A DNA stretch of 64,000 nt from Ancylobacter polymorphus. Lineage in GTDB: Bacteria; Pseudomonadota; Alphaproteobacteria; Rhizobiales; Xanthobacteraceae. Below the pieces are notes generated by a model. It did no database searches. It was not told where the DNA came from and saw only the letters and a list, made by a program, of their open reading frames with translations. Location: NCBI RefSeq assembly GCF_030813495.1, contig NZ_JAUSUI010000009.1, forward strand, positions 62,001 to 126,000, in the 5' to 3' direction. Positions within the stretch are counted from its first letter, which is position 1. The number at the start of each line of letters is the position of its first letter. A program made the translations under genes and the position numbers. Of the stretch, positions 17,124-25,226 are shown piece by piece.

Positions 17124-17702
17124 GTGCTGCGCGTATTGGTGATCGACCAGAATCGAAAACGGGCCGAGATCGTCGAGGCCGCGTTGCGGGCAGACCCCGA
17201 TGTGGACGTGCAGATTGCCGCCGTCAGCTCAGGCCAATTGCTGCCCTTGCTGCGGCAGGCCGCGCCGGATGTCCTGATCGTCGACCTCGATCTGCCCGAT
17301 CGCGACACAATCGAACAATTGCGCATCGCCAACCGGGAGTTTGCCCGGCCGGTGGTGCTGTTCGTCGATGAGAGCGACACGGAGGCGATGCGAACGGCGG
17401 TCAGCGCGGGGGTCAGCGCCTATGTGGTGGATGGGCTGCAGCCGCGCCGGGTCAAGGCCGTGCTGGAGGTTGCCGTCGCGCGCTTCCAGGAATTTGAACG
17501 TCTGCGCCGCGAACTCGATCTCGCGCGGACCAGCCTTGCCGAGCGCAAGCTGATCGACCGGGCCAAGGGCATATTGATGCGGGCGCGCGGCATGAACGAG
17601 GAGGACGCCTATAATCTGCTGCGCTCCAAGGCGATGAAGGACCAGAAGAAAGTGGCGGAGATCGCCCAGTCCGTCATCACGGCGTCGGAGCTGCTGAAAT
17701 GA
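17124..17702 (+). CDS. nasT: nitrate/nitrite response antiterminator NasT (receiver plus ANTAR)
   Basis: A 192-residue protein. Residues 1-120 form a receiver-like domain with the acidic pocket V-I-D-Q-N and the D in I-V-D-L-D-L-P. The C-terminus is an ANTAR RNA-binding domain: L-I-D-R-A-K-G-I-L-M-R-A-R-G-M-N-E-E-D-A-Y with the conserved A and R/G pattern, then L-R-S-K-A-M. NasT binds paired hairpins in the leader of nitrate assimilation operons and prevents termination; nasS, the next gene, holds it inactive without nitrate. GTG at 17124 is the only start that fits the domain. The operon has a candidate sigma-54 promoter. The stop overlaps nasS (ATGA). Confidence 0.92.
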   Translation: MLRVLVIDQNRKRAEIVEAALRADPDVDVQIAAVSSGQLLPLLRQAAPDVLIVDLDLPDRDTIEQLRIANREFARPVVLFVDESDTEAMRTAVSAGVSAYVVDGLQPRRVKAVLEVAVARFQEFERLRRELDLARTSLAERKLIDRAKGILMRARGMNEEDAYNLLRSKAMKDQKKVAEIAQSVITASELLK

Positions 17703-18841
17703 GGATCCGCGCCGGCTTCATTCCTCTGGTTGATGCGGCGGTGCTGGTGGCGGCAGCCGATCAGGGCTTCGCCGCCGCCGAGGGCATCGAGCTTGAACTC
17801 GTGCGCGAGGTGTCCTGGTCGAATGTCCGTGACAAGCTGACGCTCGGCCATTTCGAGGCGGCCCATATCCTCGCGCCCTTGGCGATCGCCATCAGCCTCG
17901 GTCTCGACTATGCCCGCGTACCGCTCTCGACCCTGGTGTCGCTGAACCAGAACGGCAGCTCCTTCCTCCTGGGCAACGAGACCTTCCGGGCGCTGGAAGA
18001 GGAGGCGCGGGGCGAGCCCATTGGCGATCCCCACGTCTCCGGTGCCGCACTGAAGCGGCTGGTGGCGGCCCGCGCCGCGCGGGGCGAAGGACAGCTCGTC
18101 TTCGCCATGACCTTTCCGTTCTCCCCGCACAACTATCTGCTGCGCTACTGGATGGGAGCGGCCGGCATCGACCCGGATCGCGATGTCCGCCTCATCGTCA
18201 TGCCCCCGCCCTACATGGTCGACGCCCTGTTGAGCGGGCATGTCCACGGCTTCTGCGTGGGCGCGCCCTGGCCGAGCGTTGCGGTGGAAGTCGGCATGGG
18301 CCGCATCCTGCATTTCGGCTCGGACATCGTCGCGAACAGTCCGGAGAAGGTTCTGGCCACGCGCGCCAGCTTCGTCGCGGAACATCGCGAGGCGGCGCTG
18401 GCGCTCACCCGCGCGCTCATCCGCGCCACCGCCTGGTGCGGTGCGCCGGAGAATCGGCTGGCCCTTGCCCATCTTCTGGCCGCACCGGAACGGCTCAATG
18501 TCGGGGCGGATCTGGTCCTGCGCTCGCTCGAAGGGCGCCTGCGGATCGACCTGCAGGGCACGGTACGGGAGTATTCGCGCTACATGGTGCTCGAAAGTGC
18601 GGCAGCGCGGCCGGATGTGCGTCAGGCGCTCTGGCTTTATGCGCAGATGGTTCGCTGGGGCCAGGCCAAGCTCGATGAGGCCGGGCGCATCGCCGTGGAA
18701 AGGTGTTATTCGCCGGAAATACATGATCTCGCGCTCGAAAGCATGTCCGGGGTCGACCGCGGCGACGGCATCGGCGCGTTCGCCGGCCCGGTCTTCGACC
18801 CGCACGATCTGTCGACTTATCTCGCAGAAATCGGCAGCTGA
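17699..18841 (+). CDS. nasS: nitrate sensor NasS (cytoplasmic NrtA-like protein)
   Basis: A 380-residue protein of the NrtA/CmpA binding-protein family that begins directly with the first strand (M-R-I-R-A-G-F-I-P-L-V-D) and has no signal peptide, so it stays in the cytoplasm. It shares with NrtA the L-R-Y-W-M-G-A-A-G-I-D-P-D-R-D-V and F-C-V-G-A-P-W patterns. NasS binds nitrate or nitrite and releases NasT, allowing antitermination. It overlaps nasT by four bases. The target leader lies immediately downstream, at 18959-19070. Confidence 0.9.
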   Translation: MRIRAGFIPLVDAAVLVAAADQGFAAAEGIELELVREVSWSNVRDKLTLGHFEAAHILAPLAIAISLGLDYARVPLSTLVSLNQNGSSFLLGNETFRALEEEARGEPIGDPHVSGAALKRLVAARAARGEGQLVFAMTFPFSPHNYLLRYWMGAAGIDPDRDVRLIVMPPPYMVDALLSGHVHGFCVGAPWPSVAVEVGMGRILHFGSDIVANSPEKVLATRASFVAEHREAALALTRALIRATAWCGAPENRLALAHLLAAPERLNVGADLVLRSLEGRLRIDLQGTVREYSRYMVLESAAARPDVRQALWLYAQMVRWGQAKLDEAGRIAVERCYSPEIHDLALESMSGVDRGDGIGAFAGPVFDPHDLSTYLAEIGS

Positions 18842-18933
18842 CCAATTGGTGGGCAGCATCCGCCTAATAAACACTCTTGCGCAGAGTTAAGACTGCTTCG
18901 AAACTGATGATCAGGTTGCGGCCCTGCCAAGTG

Positions 18934-19047
18934 CTGGCCGTCTGACCCAGAGTATTCGCCGCCCCATGATGTGGGCGGGCATCTATCGCGCCCAACGAAG
19001 GGCGCTTTCATAAGCATCGCCGCTGCGAGCCTGGTCGTCTGACCCGG
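18934..19047 (+). repeat. 17-nt direct repeat flanking the NasT-responsive hairpins
   Basis: CTGGCCGTCTGACCCAG (18934-18950) recurs as CTGGTCGTCTGACCCGG (19031-19047) with two differences. One copy precedes the hairpins and the other forms the terminator loop. The second copy contains GGTC-GTCT-GACC and could fold on itself. The function is unknown. Confidence 0.6.
18959..19005 (+). promoter_or_regulatory. NasT (ANTAR) target hairpins in the nrtA leader
   Basis: Two hairpins follow each other. The second, 18988-19005, is a perfect 6-bp stem GCGCCC/GGGCGC with a six-base loop AACGAA, which has the A1 and G4 bases known from ANTAR target loops. The first, 18959-18978, has a 6-bp stem CCGCCC/GGGCGG and a loop of eight bases (six if a C-U closing mismatch is allowed); its loop lacks the expected G4. 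They lie just before a terminator and downstream of nasS. Confidence 0.7.
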
Positions 19048-19070
19048 ATGCGCAGCGGCGTTTTTGTTTT
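19018..19070 (+). terminator. leader terminator controlled by NasT
   Basis: A perfect 10-bp stem (CGCCGCTGCG at 19018-19027 with CGCAGCGGCG at 19051-19060) is followed directly by TTTTTGTTTT. It stands 19 bases before the nrtA start region, so without antitermination the structural operon should be silent. Confidence 0.88.
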
Positions 19071-19088
19071 TCGCCCAGGGGGAGCGAC

Positions 19089-20408
19089 ATGACAGGTCCT
19101 ACGAAGTCGAACGGCACCACCACGCGCGGCGGGTTCACGCGGCGGGGCATCCTGCGGGCCGCGTCCGCGACCGCCGTGCTGGCCGCCGCGAAAACCGCCT
19201 TCCCGTTCGGGGCGCATGTGGCCGAGGCCGCCGGCCCGGAGACCACGCGGGCCGTGCTCGGCTATATCGCGCTCACCGATGCGTCGCCCCTCATCATCGC
19301 CAAGGAGATGGGCCTCTTCGCCAAATACGGCATGCCGGATGTCGAGGTGAACAAGCAGGCGAGCTGGGGCACCACGCGCGACAATCTCGTGCTCGGCTCT
19401 CAAGGGTCGGGCATTGACGGCGCGCATATCCTGACGCCGATGCCCTATCTCATCTCGGCCGGCAAGGTGACGCAGAACAACGTCCCGCTGCCAATGTACA
19501 TCCTCGCCCGGCTCAATCTCGATGCGCAGGCCATCTCGGTCGCGAAGGAGTATGCGAGCCTCGGGGTCGGCGTCGATGCGGGCCCGCTCAAGGACGCGTT
19601 CGCCAAGAAGAAGGCCGCCGGCCAGGCCGCCAAGGTCGCCGTGACCTTTCCCGGCGGCACGCATGATCTCTGGATGCGCTACTGGCTCGCCGCCGCCGGC
19701 ATCGACCCCGACCGGGATGTCGAGACCATCGTCGTGCCGCCCCCGCAGATGGTGGCGAACATGAAGGTCGGCACCATGGACGCGTTCTGCGTCGGCGAGC
19801 CCTGGAACGAGCAGCTGGTCAACCAGGGCATCGGCTTCACCGCCTGCAACACCGCCGAACTGTGGAACCTCCACCCCGAAAAGAGCCTCGCCATGCGCGC
19901 GGACTGGGTGGATGCCAATCCGAAGGCGACCCAGGCGCTGATGATGGCCGTGCTGGAAGCCCAGCAATGGTGCGACGACATGGCGAACAAGGAGCAGATG
20001 GCCGAGATCATCGGCAAGCGCGCCTGGTTCAACGTGCCCAAGAAGGACATCATCGACCGCATCAAGGGCAATTACGACTACGGCAATGGCCGCGTCGAAC
20101 CCAACAGCCCGTATTTCATGAAGTTCTGGCGCGACCACGCCTCCTATCCCTTCCAGAGCCATGAAGTGTGGTTCCTCACCGAAGATATTCGCTGGGGCAA
20201 GCTGCCGCCCGAGACCGACGTCAAGGCTATGGTCGCGAAGGTGAACCGGCAGGACCTTTGGAAGGACGCCGCGACCCAGCTGGGCGTGAAGGACATTCCC
20301 GCCTCCACCTCGCGGGGCGTCGAAACCTTCTTCGACGGCAAGGTCTTCGATCCCGACAAGCCCGGTGACTATCTCGCCAGCCTCACGATCAAGCGCGTCA
20401 CCGCGTGA
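19089..20408 (+). CDS. nrtA: nitrate ABC transporter substrate-binding protein
   Basis: A 439-residue NrtA/CmpA-family protein. It carries a twin-arginine signal (T-R-R-G-I-L-R-A-A-S, hydrophobic stretch, cleavage near A-E-A-A), so it is exported folded by the Tat system. The binding-domain landmarks include L-R/M-R-Y-W-L-A-A-A-G-I-D-P-D-R-D-V and F-C-V-G-E-P-W-N, shared with nasS. It has a good ribosome-binding site (GGGGAGC). It is the first gene after the NasT-controlled terminator and delivers nitrate or nitrite to NrtB. Confidence 0.92.
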   Translation: MTGPTKSNGTTTRGGFTRRGILRAASATAVLAAAKTAFPFGAHVAEAAGPETTRAVLGYIALTDASPLIIAKEMGLFAKYGMPDVEVNKQASWGTTRDNLVLGSQGSGIDGAHILTPMPYLISAGKVTQNNVPLPMYILARLNLDAQAISVAKEYASLGVGVDAGPLKDAFAKKKAAGQAAKVAVTFPGGTHDLWMRYWLAAAGIDPDRDVETIVVPPPQMVANMKVGTMDAFCVGEPWNEQLVNQGIGFTACNTAELWNLHPEKSLAMRADWVDANPKATQALMMAVLEAQQWCDDMANKEQMAEIIGKRAWFNVPKKDIIDRIKGNYDYGNGRVEPNSPYFMKFWRDHASYPFQSHEVWFLTEDIRWGKLPPETDVKAMVAKVNRQDLWKDAATQLGVKDIPASTSRGVETFFDGKVFDPDKPGDYLASLTIKRVTA

Positions 20409-20430
20409 CCGCGAGCCGCAGGAGAACCGC

Positions 20431-21372
20431 ATGAGCGTTCCGGCCCGAGACAATGTCCCGACTCTCGACAGCGCTGCCGTGCGGGAGAGCCTTCCTCTCG
20501 GCGGCACCAAGGTTGCCCCGTTCCCCAAAGTCCAGGCTCTGTCGGTCGCCACGACCCGCACGCGACCTCGGGGTGCGCGTCTTCTAAAGCTCGCCCGCAC
20601 CGTCGCGGGCGAGGTCGTGCCGCCACTCATCCCGCTCCTTGTCCTGCTCGGCGTGTGGGAATTGCTGTGCGCGGGCCCCGATGCGGCACTGCCGCCGCCC
20701 TCGCGCGTGCTGGCCGATACGTGGGAACTGATTACCGACCCCTTCTATGACCGGGGCGGGCTCGACAAGGGCCTGTTCTGGCATCTGCTCGCAAGCCTCC
20801 AGCGTGTGCTTCTCGGCTATTCGCTGGCGGCGGTCGGCGGGGTGGCGGTGGGCACGCTCATCGGCCAGTCGCAATGGGCGATGCGCAGCCTCGATCCGCT
20901 GTTCCAGGTGCTGCGCACCGTACCGCCTCTCGCCTGGCTGCCGCTGGCGCTCGCGGCGTTCAAGAGCGGCGAGCCGTCCGCCATCTTCGTGATCTTCATT
21001 ACCGCGGTGTGGCCGATCGTCATCAACACCGCCGTCGGTATCCGCAATATTCCCGAAGACTACCGAAATGTGGCGCGGGTGCTTCAGCTCAATCCGCTGG
21101 AATACGCCGTCAAGATCATGATCCCTGCCGCCGCCCCGTATATTTTCACGGGGCTGCGCATCGGCATCGGCCTGTCCTGGCTGGCCATCGTCGCGGCGGA
21201 GATGCTGATCGGCGGCGTCGGCATCGGCTTCTTCATCTGGGATGCCTGGAACTCCTCGCTGATCAGCGACATCATCGTCGCGCTGATCTATGTCGGGATC
21301 ATCGGCTTCTTCCTGGATCGTTCCGTTGCGCTGGTCGGGGTGCTCGTCACCCGCGGCACCGCCACCTCCTGA
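20431..21372 (+). CDS. nrtB: nitrate ABC transporter permease
   Basis: A 313-residue permease. The ATG at 20431 follows AGGAGAA. After a cytoplasmic N-terminus of about 55 residues there are six transmembrane segments, and the BPD-type loop reads E-D-Y-R-N-V-A-R-V-L-Q-L-N-P-L-E-Y. This is the usual form of NrtB/SsuC-like permeases. It forms the channel for nitrate with the ATPase encoded 12 bases downstream. Confidence 0.92.
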   Translation: MSVPARDNVPTLDSAAVRESLPLGGTKVAPFPKVQALSVATTRTRPRGARLLKLARTVAGEVVPPLIPLLVLLGVWELLCAGPDAALPPPSRVLADTWELITDPFYDRGGLDKGLFWHLLASLQRVLLGYSLAAVGGVAVGTLIGQSQWAMRSLDPLFQVLRTVPPLAWLPLALAAFKSGEPSAIFVIFITAVWPIVINTAVGIRNIPEDYRNVARVLQLNPLEYAVKIMIPAAAPYIFTGLRIGIGLSWLAIVAAEMLIGGVGIGFFIWDAWNSSLISDIIVALIYVGIIGFFLDRSVALVGVLVTRGTATS

Positions 21373-21384
21373 GGAGACCGAAGC

Positions 21385-22182
21385 ATGGCCAGCGCCTATC
21401 TCTCCATCGAACAGGTCGGCAAGTCGTTCACGCGCGGGGGAAGCACGACGCAGGTGCTTGCCGACATCGACCTGAAGGTCGGCCGCGGCGAGTACATCTC
21501 GATCATCGGCCATTCCGGCTGCGGCAAATCCACCTTGCTCAACATCGTGGCCGGGCTCACCCCGGTGAGCACCGGTGCGGTTCTCCTCGACAATAGCGAG
21601 GTGAACGCGCCGGGCCCGGACCGCGCCGTGGTGTTCCAGAACCACTCGCTGCTGCCCTGGCTCACCGTCTACGACAATGTGCGCCTCGCGGTCGACAAGG
21701 TGTTTCGCGGTCGCAAGAGCGCGGCCGAGCGCCACGACTGGACGATGCACAATCTCGATCTGGTGCAGATGGCCCATGCCCGCACCCGGCGCCCGTCGGA
21801 GATTTCCGGCGGCATGAAGCAGCGTGTCGGCATCGCCCGCGCCCTCGCCATGGAACCCAAGGTGCTGCTGCTCGACGAACCCTTCGGCGCGCTCGATGCG
21901 CTCACCCGCGCCCATCTCCAGGACTCGGTGATGCAGATCCACGCCAGCCTCGGCAACACGGTGATGATGATCACCCATGATGTCGACGAGGCCGTGCTGC
22001 TCTCCGACCGCATCGTGATGATGACCAATGGGCCCGCTGCGCGTATCGGCGAGATTCTCGACGTGCCATTGGCGCGCCCGCGCGAGCGCCTCGATCTCGT
22101 GGCGGACCCGACCTATCTGCGCTGCCGGGCAGCGGTGCTGAAGTTCCTCTACGAGCGTCATCGCCTGGTCGAGGCGGCGTGA
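21385..22182 (+). CDS. nrtC: nitrate ABC transporter ATP-binding protein
   Basis: A 265-residue ABC ATPase: Walker A G-H-S-G-C-G-K-S-T, Q-loop V-F-Q-N-H-S-L-L-P-W, signature I-S-G-G-M-K-Q-R, Walker B V-L-L-L-D-E-P-F-G-A-L-D, switch T-H-D-V-D-E-A. The M-K-Q-R and Q-N-H-S-L-L-P-W forms are typical of NrtC/NrtD/SsuB proteins. It has no C-terminal NrtA-like domain, so it resembles NrtD in length. It overlaps the next gene by four bases. Confidence 0.92.
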   Translation: MASAYLSIEQVGKSFTRGGSTTQVLADIDLKVGRGEYISIIGHSGCGKSTLLNIVAGLTPVSTGAVLLDNSEVNAPGPDRAVVFQNHSLLPWLTVYDNVRLAVDKVFRGRKSAAERHDWTMHNLDLVQMAHARTRRPSEISGGMKQRVGIARALAMEPKVLLLDEPFGALDALTRAHLQDSVMQIHASLGNTVMMITHDVDEAVLLSDRIVMMTNGPAARIGEILDVPLARPRERLDLVADPTYLRCRAAVLKFLYERHRLVEAA

Positions 22183-23411
22183 GGTCGGTCATGCACGCCG
22201 CCGCGCCCGAGCGCCTCCTCATCATCGGCCATGGAATGGCGAGCACGCGCCTCGTCGAGGAACTGGTGGAGCGTGTTCCCGGCCGCTTCAAAATCACGCT
22301 TCTCGGTGCCGAGCCGCGCCCGGCCTATAACCGCATCCTGCTCTCGCCGGTTCTGGCGGGCGAGCGGGCGCCGGACGATATCCTCATCCATCCGGCCGAC
22401 TGGTATGCCCGCCATGGCGTCGCCCTGCACTGCGGCATCCCGGCAACCGCCATCGACGCCGGCGCGCGCCGCGTCGCGACCTCTGACGGCCGGTCGTTCG
22501 ATTATGACCGGCTGGTGATCGCCACGGGGTCCAGCCCCCTGATGCCTGCGCTGCCCGGCGCCGGTCTGCCGGGTGTCGTCAGCTTCCGCGATGTCGAGGA
22601 TGTCGCCGCCATGCTCGACAGGGCCGGCGAGGGTCGGCACGCCGTGGTGATTGGCGGTGGCCTGCTCGGTCTTGAGGCGGCGCATGGCCTCGCCCAACGA
22701 GGCATGGCGGTGACCGTGCTGCATCTCATGCCGCATCTGATGGAGCGTCAGCTCGACGCCGAGGCCGCCGGCCTGCTCCGGGGCGCCCTGGAAAGCCGGG
22801 GCCTGTCCATATGCACCGGCATGACGGCGCAGGAAATTCTGGGCACCGACCACGTCTCGGGCGTGCGCCTCGCCGATGGCCGCTGCCTCATGGCCGATCT
22901 CGTCGTGCTGGCGATCGGCGTTCGGCCGCGCGTGGACCTCGCCCGCAGCGCAGGTCTCGCCGTGGCGCGCGGTATCGTCGTCGACGACGCGCTGCGCACC
23001 AGCGCGCCCGGCATCTATGCGCTGGGCGAGTGCGCCGAGCATTGCGGCACCTGCCACGGGCTCGTGGCGCCGCTCTACGAGATGGCCCGTTCTCTCGCCG
23101 CCCATCTTTCGGGCTCCGAAGCCCTCTACTGCCCCTCGCCCACGGCGACACGGCTGAAGGTGAGCGGCATCGATGTGTTCTCCGCTGGCGACTTCACGGA
23201 AGGGCCGGAAGTCGAGGACATTGTGCTGCGCGATTTCCGGCTTGGCCATTACGCCCGGCTGACGGTCCGCGGCGACCGCCTCGTCGGCGCCGTCCTCTAT
23301 GGCAACACGGGCGACGCGCCCTTCTTCGCCGATCTCATTCAGAGCGGGCGGAGCATTTGCGCCATGCGCGACACGCTGATCTTTGGCCCGGCCTTGTGCG
23401 CGGCGGCCTGA
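22179..23411 (+). CDS. FAD/NAD(P)-dependent oxidoreductase of nitrate assimilation (NirB N-terminal/NasB-like)
   Basis: A 410-residue two-dinucleotide-fold flavoprotein. The FAD motif at the N-terminus (L-L-I-I-G-H-G-M-A-S-T-R) and the NAD motif (A-V-V-I-G-G-G-L-L-G-L-E-A-A-H-G-L) frame R-P-A-Y-N-R-I-L-L-S, a pattern of the FAD domain of the NirB nitrite reductase. A second FAD-binding G-I-Y-A-L-G-E-C-A-E-H-C-G-T-C-H follows. It probably passes electrons from NAD(P)H to the nitrate or nitrite reductase encoded beside it. GTG at 22179 overlaps the nrtC stop; the ATG at 22191 is an alternative start. Confidence 0.85.
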   Translation: MRSVMHAAAPERLLIIGHGMASTRLVEELVERVPGRFKITLLGAEPRPAYNRILLSPVLAGERAPDDILIHPADWYARHGVALHCGIPATAIDAGARRVATSDGRSFDYDRLVIATGSSPLMPALPGAGLPGVVSFRDVEDVAAMLDRAGEGRHAVVIGGGLLGLEAAHGLAQRGMAVTVLHLMPHLMERQLDAEAAGLLRGALESRGLSICTGMTAQEILGTDHVSGVRLADGRCLMADLVVLAIGVRPRVDLARSAGLAVARGIVVDDALRTSAPGIYALGECAEHCGTCHGLVAPLYEMARSLAAHLSGSEALYCPSPTATRLKVSGIDVFSAGDFTEGPEVEDIVLRDFRLGHYARLTVRGDRLVGAVLYGNTGDAPFFADLIQSGRSICAMRDTLIFGPALCAAA

Positions 23412-23432
23412 CAAATCCTGCTGAGGGTGCCC

Positions 23433-25226
23433 ATGAGCGCGGATTTCACGGTCGAACAGAAGAACTACCTCGGGGGGTTTGTCTCCGGCATCGCGGCGTT
23501 GCGCAGCTCGCGCGGGCTGCCGCCGATCGGCGGGGCGAAGGGCCCCCACGCGACCTCGCCCACGCCAATGCCCGAGCCGGCGGGACCGGACGCGGCCAGC
23601 CATCGCGCGATGGCGCGCGTCGAGGCCGCCGGGAAGAAGCTGGCCGATGCCGAGCGCGCCAAGCGCGAGGAACTGGGCCTCGATTCCTACCCGCGTATGG
23701 TCAAGGCCGCCCGGGAGGGCGTCTTTCCCAAGGGCGATGACGTGCTGCGCTGGCGCTATCACGGGCTGTTCTTCGTCGGCCCGACCCAGCAGAGCTATAT
23801 GGTGCGGCTGCGCATCCCCAACGGGATCCTGACGCATTGGCAGCTGGCCGGCATGGCCGATATCGCCGAGGCCCATGCCGGCCCCTATGCCCATGTCACC
23901 ACCCGCGCCAATCTCCAGATCCGCGAGGTGCCGGCGAGCGATGGCATTGCCGTGCTGGAAAAGCTCGTCGGGCTCGGCCTCACCTGCAAGGGGACGGGGG
24001 CCGACAATATCCGCAACGTCACCGGCACGCCGACGGCGGGAATCGATCCGCAGGAACTGATCGACACCCGCCCCTATGCGCTGGAATGGCACCACCACAT
24101 CCTCAATGAGCGGGCCATGTACGGCCTGCCGCGCAAGTTCAACGTGGCGTTCGACGGCGCCGGCCTGATCGCCGCGCTGGAGGACACCAACGACATCGGC
24201 TTGCAGGCTGTCGAGGTGACGGAGGGCCACGGCGTCGCGCCGGGCGTCTGGTTCCGCCTCGCCCTGGGGGGGATTACCGGCCACAAGGATTTCGCCCGCG
24301 ACACCGGCGTCATCGTTCCGCTGCAGGACGCCACCCGCGTCGCCGACGCCATCGTCCGCGTGTTCATCGACCGGGGCGACCGCAGCAACCGGAACAAGGC
24401 GCGGCTCAAATATGTGCTCGATGAGCTCGGCTTCGATGCCTTCCTGGCCGAGGTCGAGGCAAAGCTCGGCGCGCCGCTGACCCGTGCCCCCGCCGGCGCC
24501 ATCGCCGCCCGGCCGGACGCGGGACGGCAGACCCATATCGGCGTGCACCGGCAGAAGCAGGCCGGGCTCAACTGGATCGGGATCGTCCTCCCCGTTGGGC
24601 GCATGAATGTCGACCAGATGCGCGGCATCGCCCGCATCGCGCGCGACCTCGGCGACGGCGAGCTGCGTCTCACCGTCTGGCAGAACCTGCTGATCCCGGG
24701 CGTGAAGGATATGGATGTGCCGCTCGCCGTCGCCGCCCTGGAGGCGCTGGGCATCGGCATCTCCGCCAGCGCGGTGCGGGCGGGGCTGGTGGCGTGTACG
24801 GGGAGCGAAGGCTGCAAGTTCGCCGCCGCCCCCACCAAGCGCAACGCCGAGGAAATCGCGGCGTGGTGCGACGGGCGCATCCGCGTCGACCAGCCCGTGA
24901 ACATCCATCTGACCGGCTGCCACCACTCCTGCGCCCAGCATTACATCGGCGATATCGGGCTGCTGGGTGCCCGCGTGTCCGTCTCCGACGAGGGCGACAC
25001 GGTGGATGGCTACAATGTGCTGGTGGGCGGCGGCTTCGGCCCGGACGCCGCCATCGGCCGTGAGGTCTTCGCCAAGGTGAAGGCCGAGGACATGCCCCCT
25101 CTGATCGAACGCATGCTCGGGGTGTGGATCGAACGACGGGCCTCGGCCGATGAGAGCTTTGCCCAGTTCTCCCGCCGCCACGAGGTCGCGGAGCTCGCGG
25201 CCATGTTCCGCCCGGAGATGACGTGA
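23433..25226 (+). CDS. nirA: assimilatory nitrite reductase, sirohaem/4Fe-4S (NirA type)
   Basis: A 597-residue nitrite/sulfite reductase-family protein with two ferredoxin-like half domains and two sirohaem-binding domains. The cluster ligands are visible near the C-terminal third as C-T-G-S-E-G-C-K and C-H-H-S-C-A-Q-H. R-W-R-Y-H-G-L-F, T-R-A-N-L-Q-I-R and R-N-V-T-G-T-P match the substrate and sirohaem sites. It reduces nitrite to ammonium in the cytoplasm. The ATG at 23433 was preferred to a GTG two codons upstream. It overlaps the following flavoprotein gene by one base. Confidence 0.92.
   Translation: MSADFTVEQKNYLGGFVSGIAALRSSRGLPPIGGAKGPHATSPTPMPEPAGPDAASHRAMARVEAAGKKLADAERAKREELGLDSYPRMVKAAREGVFPKGDDVLRWRYHGLFFVGPTQQSYMVRLRIPNGILTHWQLAGMADIAEAHAGPYAHVTTRANLQIREVPASDGIAVLEKLVGLGLTCKGTGADNIRNVTGTPTAGIDPQELIDTRPYALEWHHHILNERAMYGLPRKFNVAFDGAGLIAALEDTNDIGLQAVEVTEGHGVAPGVWFRLALGGITGHKDFARDTGVIVPLQDATRVADAIVRVFIDRGDRSNRNKARLKYVLDELGFDAFLAEVEAKLGAPLTRAPAGAIAARPDAGRQTHIGVHRQKQAGLNWIGIVLPVGRMNVDQMRGIARIARDLGDGELRLTVWQNLLIPGVKDMDVPLAVAALEALGIGISASAVRAGLVACTGSEGCKFAAAPTKRNAEEIAAWCDGRIRVDQPVNIHLTGCHHSCAQHYIGDIGLLGARVSVSDEGDTVDGYNVLVGGGFGPDAAIGREVFAKVKAEDMPPLIERMLGVWIERRASADESFAQFSRRHEVAELAAMFRPEMT

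Noticed and set aside
18842-18958. A second sigma-54 promoter before nrtA
   Set aside because: No GG-N10-GC pair with the flanking consensus fits; read-through from nasS or an unrecognised promoter is possible.
22158-25181. A 1007-codon open frame antisense to the FAD reductase and nirA
   Set aside because: GC-rich DNA leaves long antisense frames open. The plus strand carries recognisable families in full length, while the antisense translation has no motifs and an Arg/His/Gly-rich composition.
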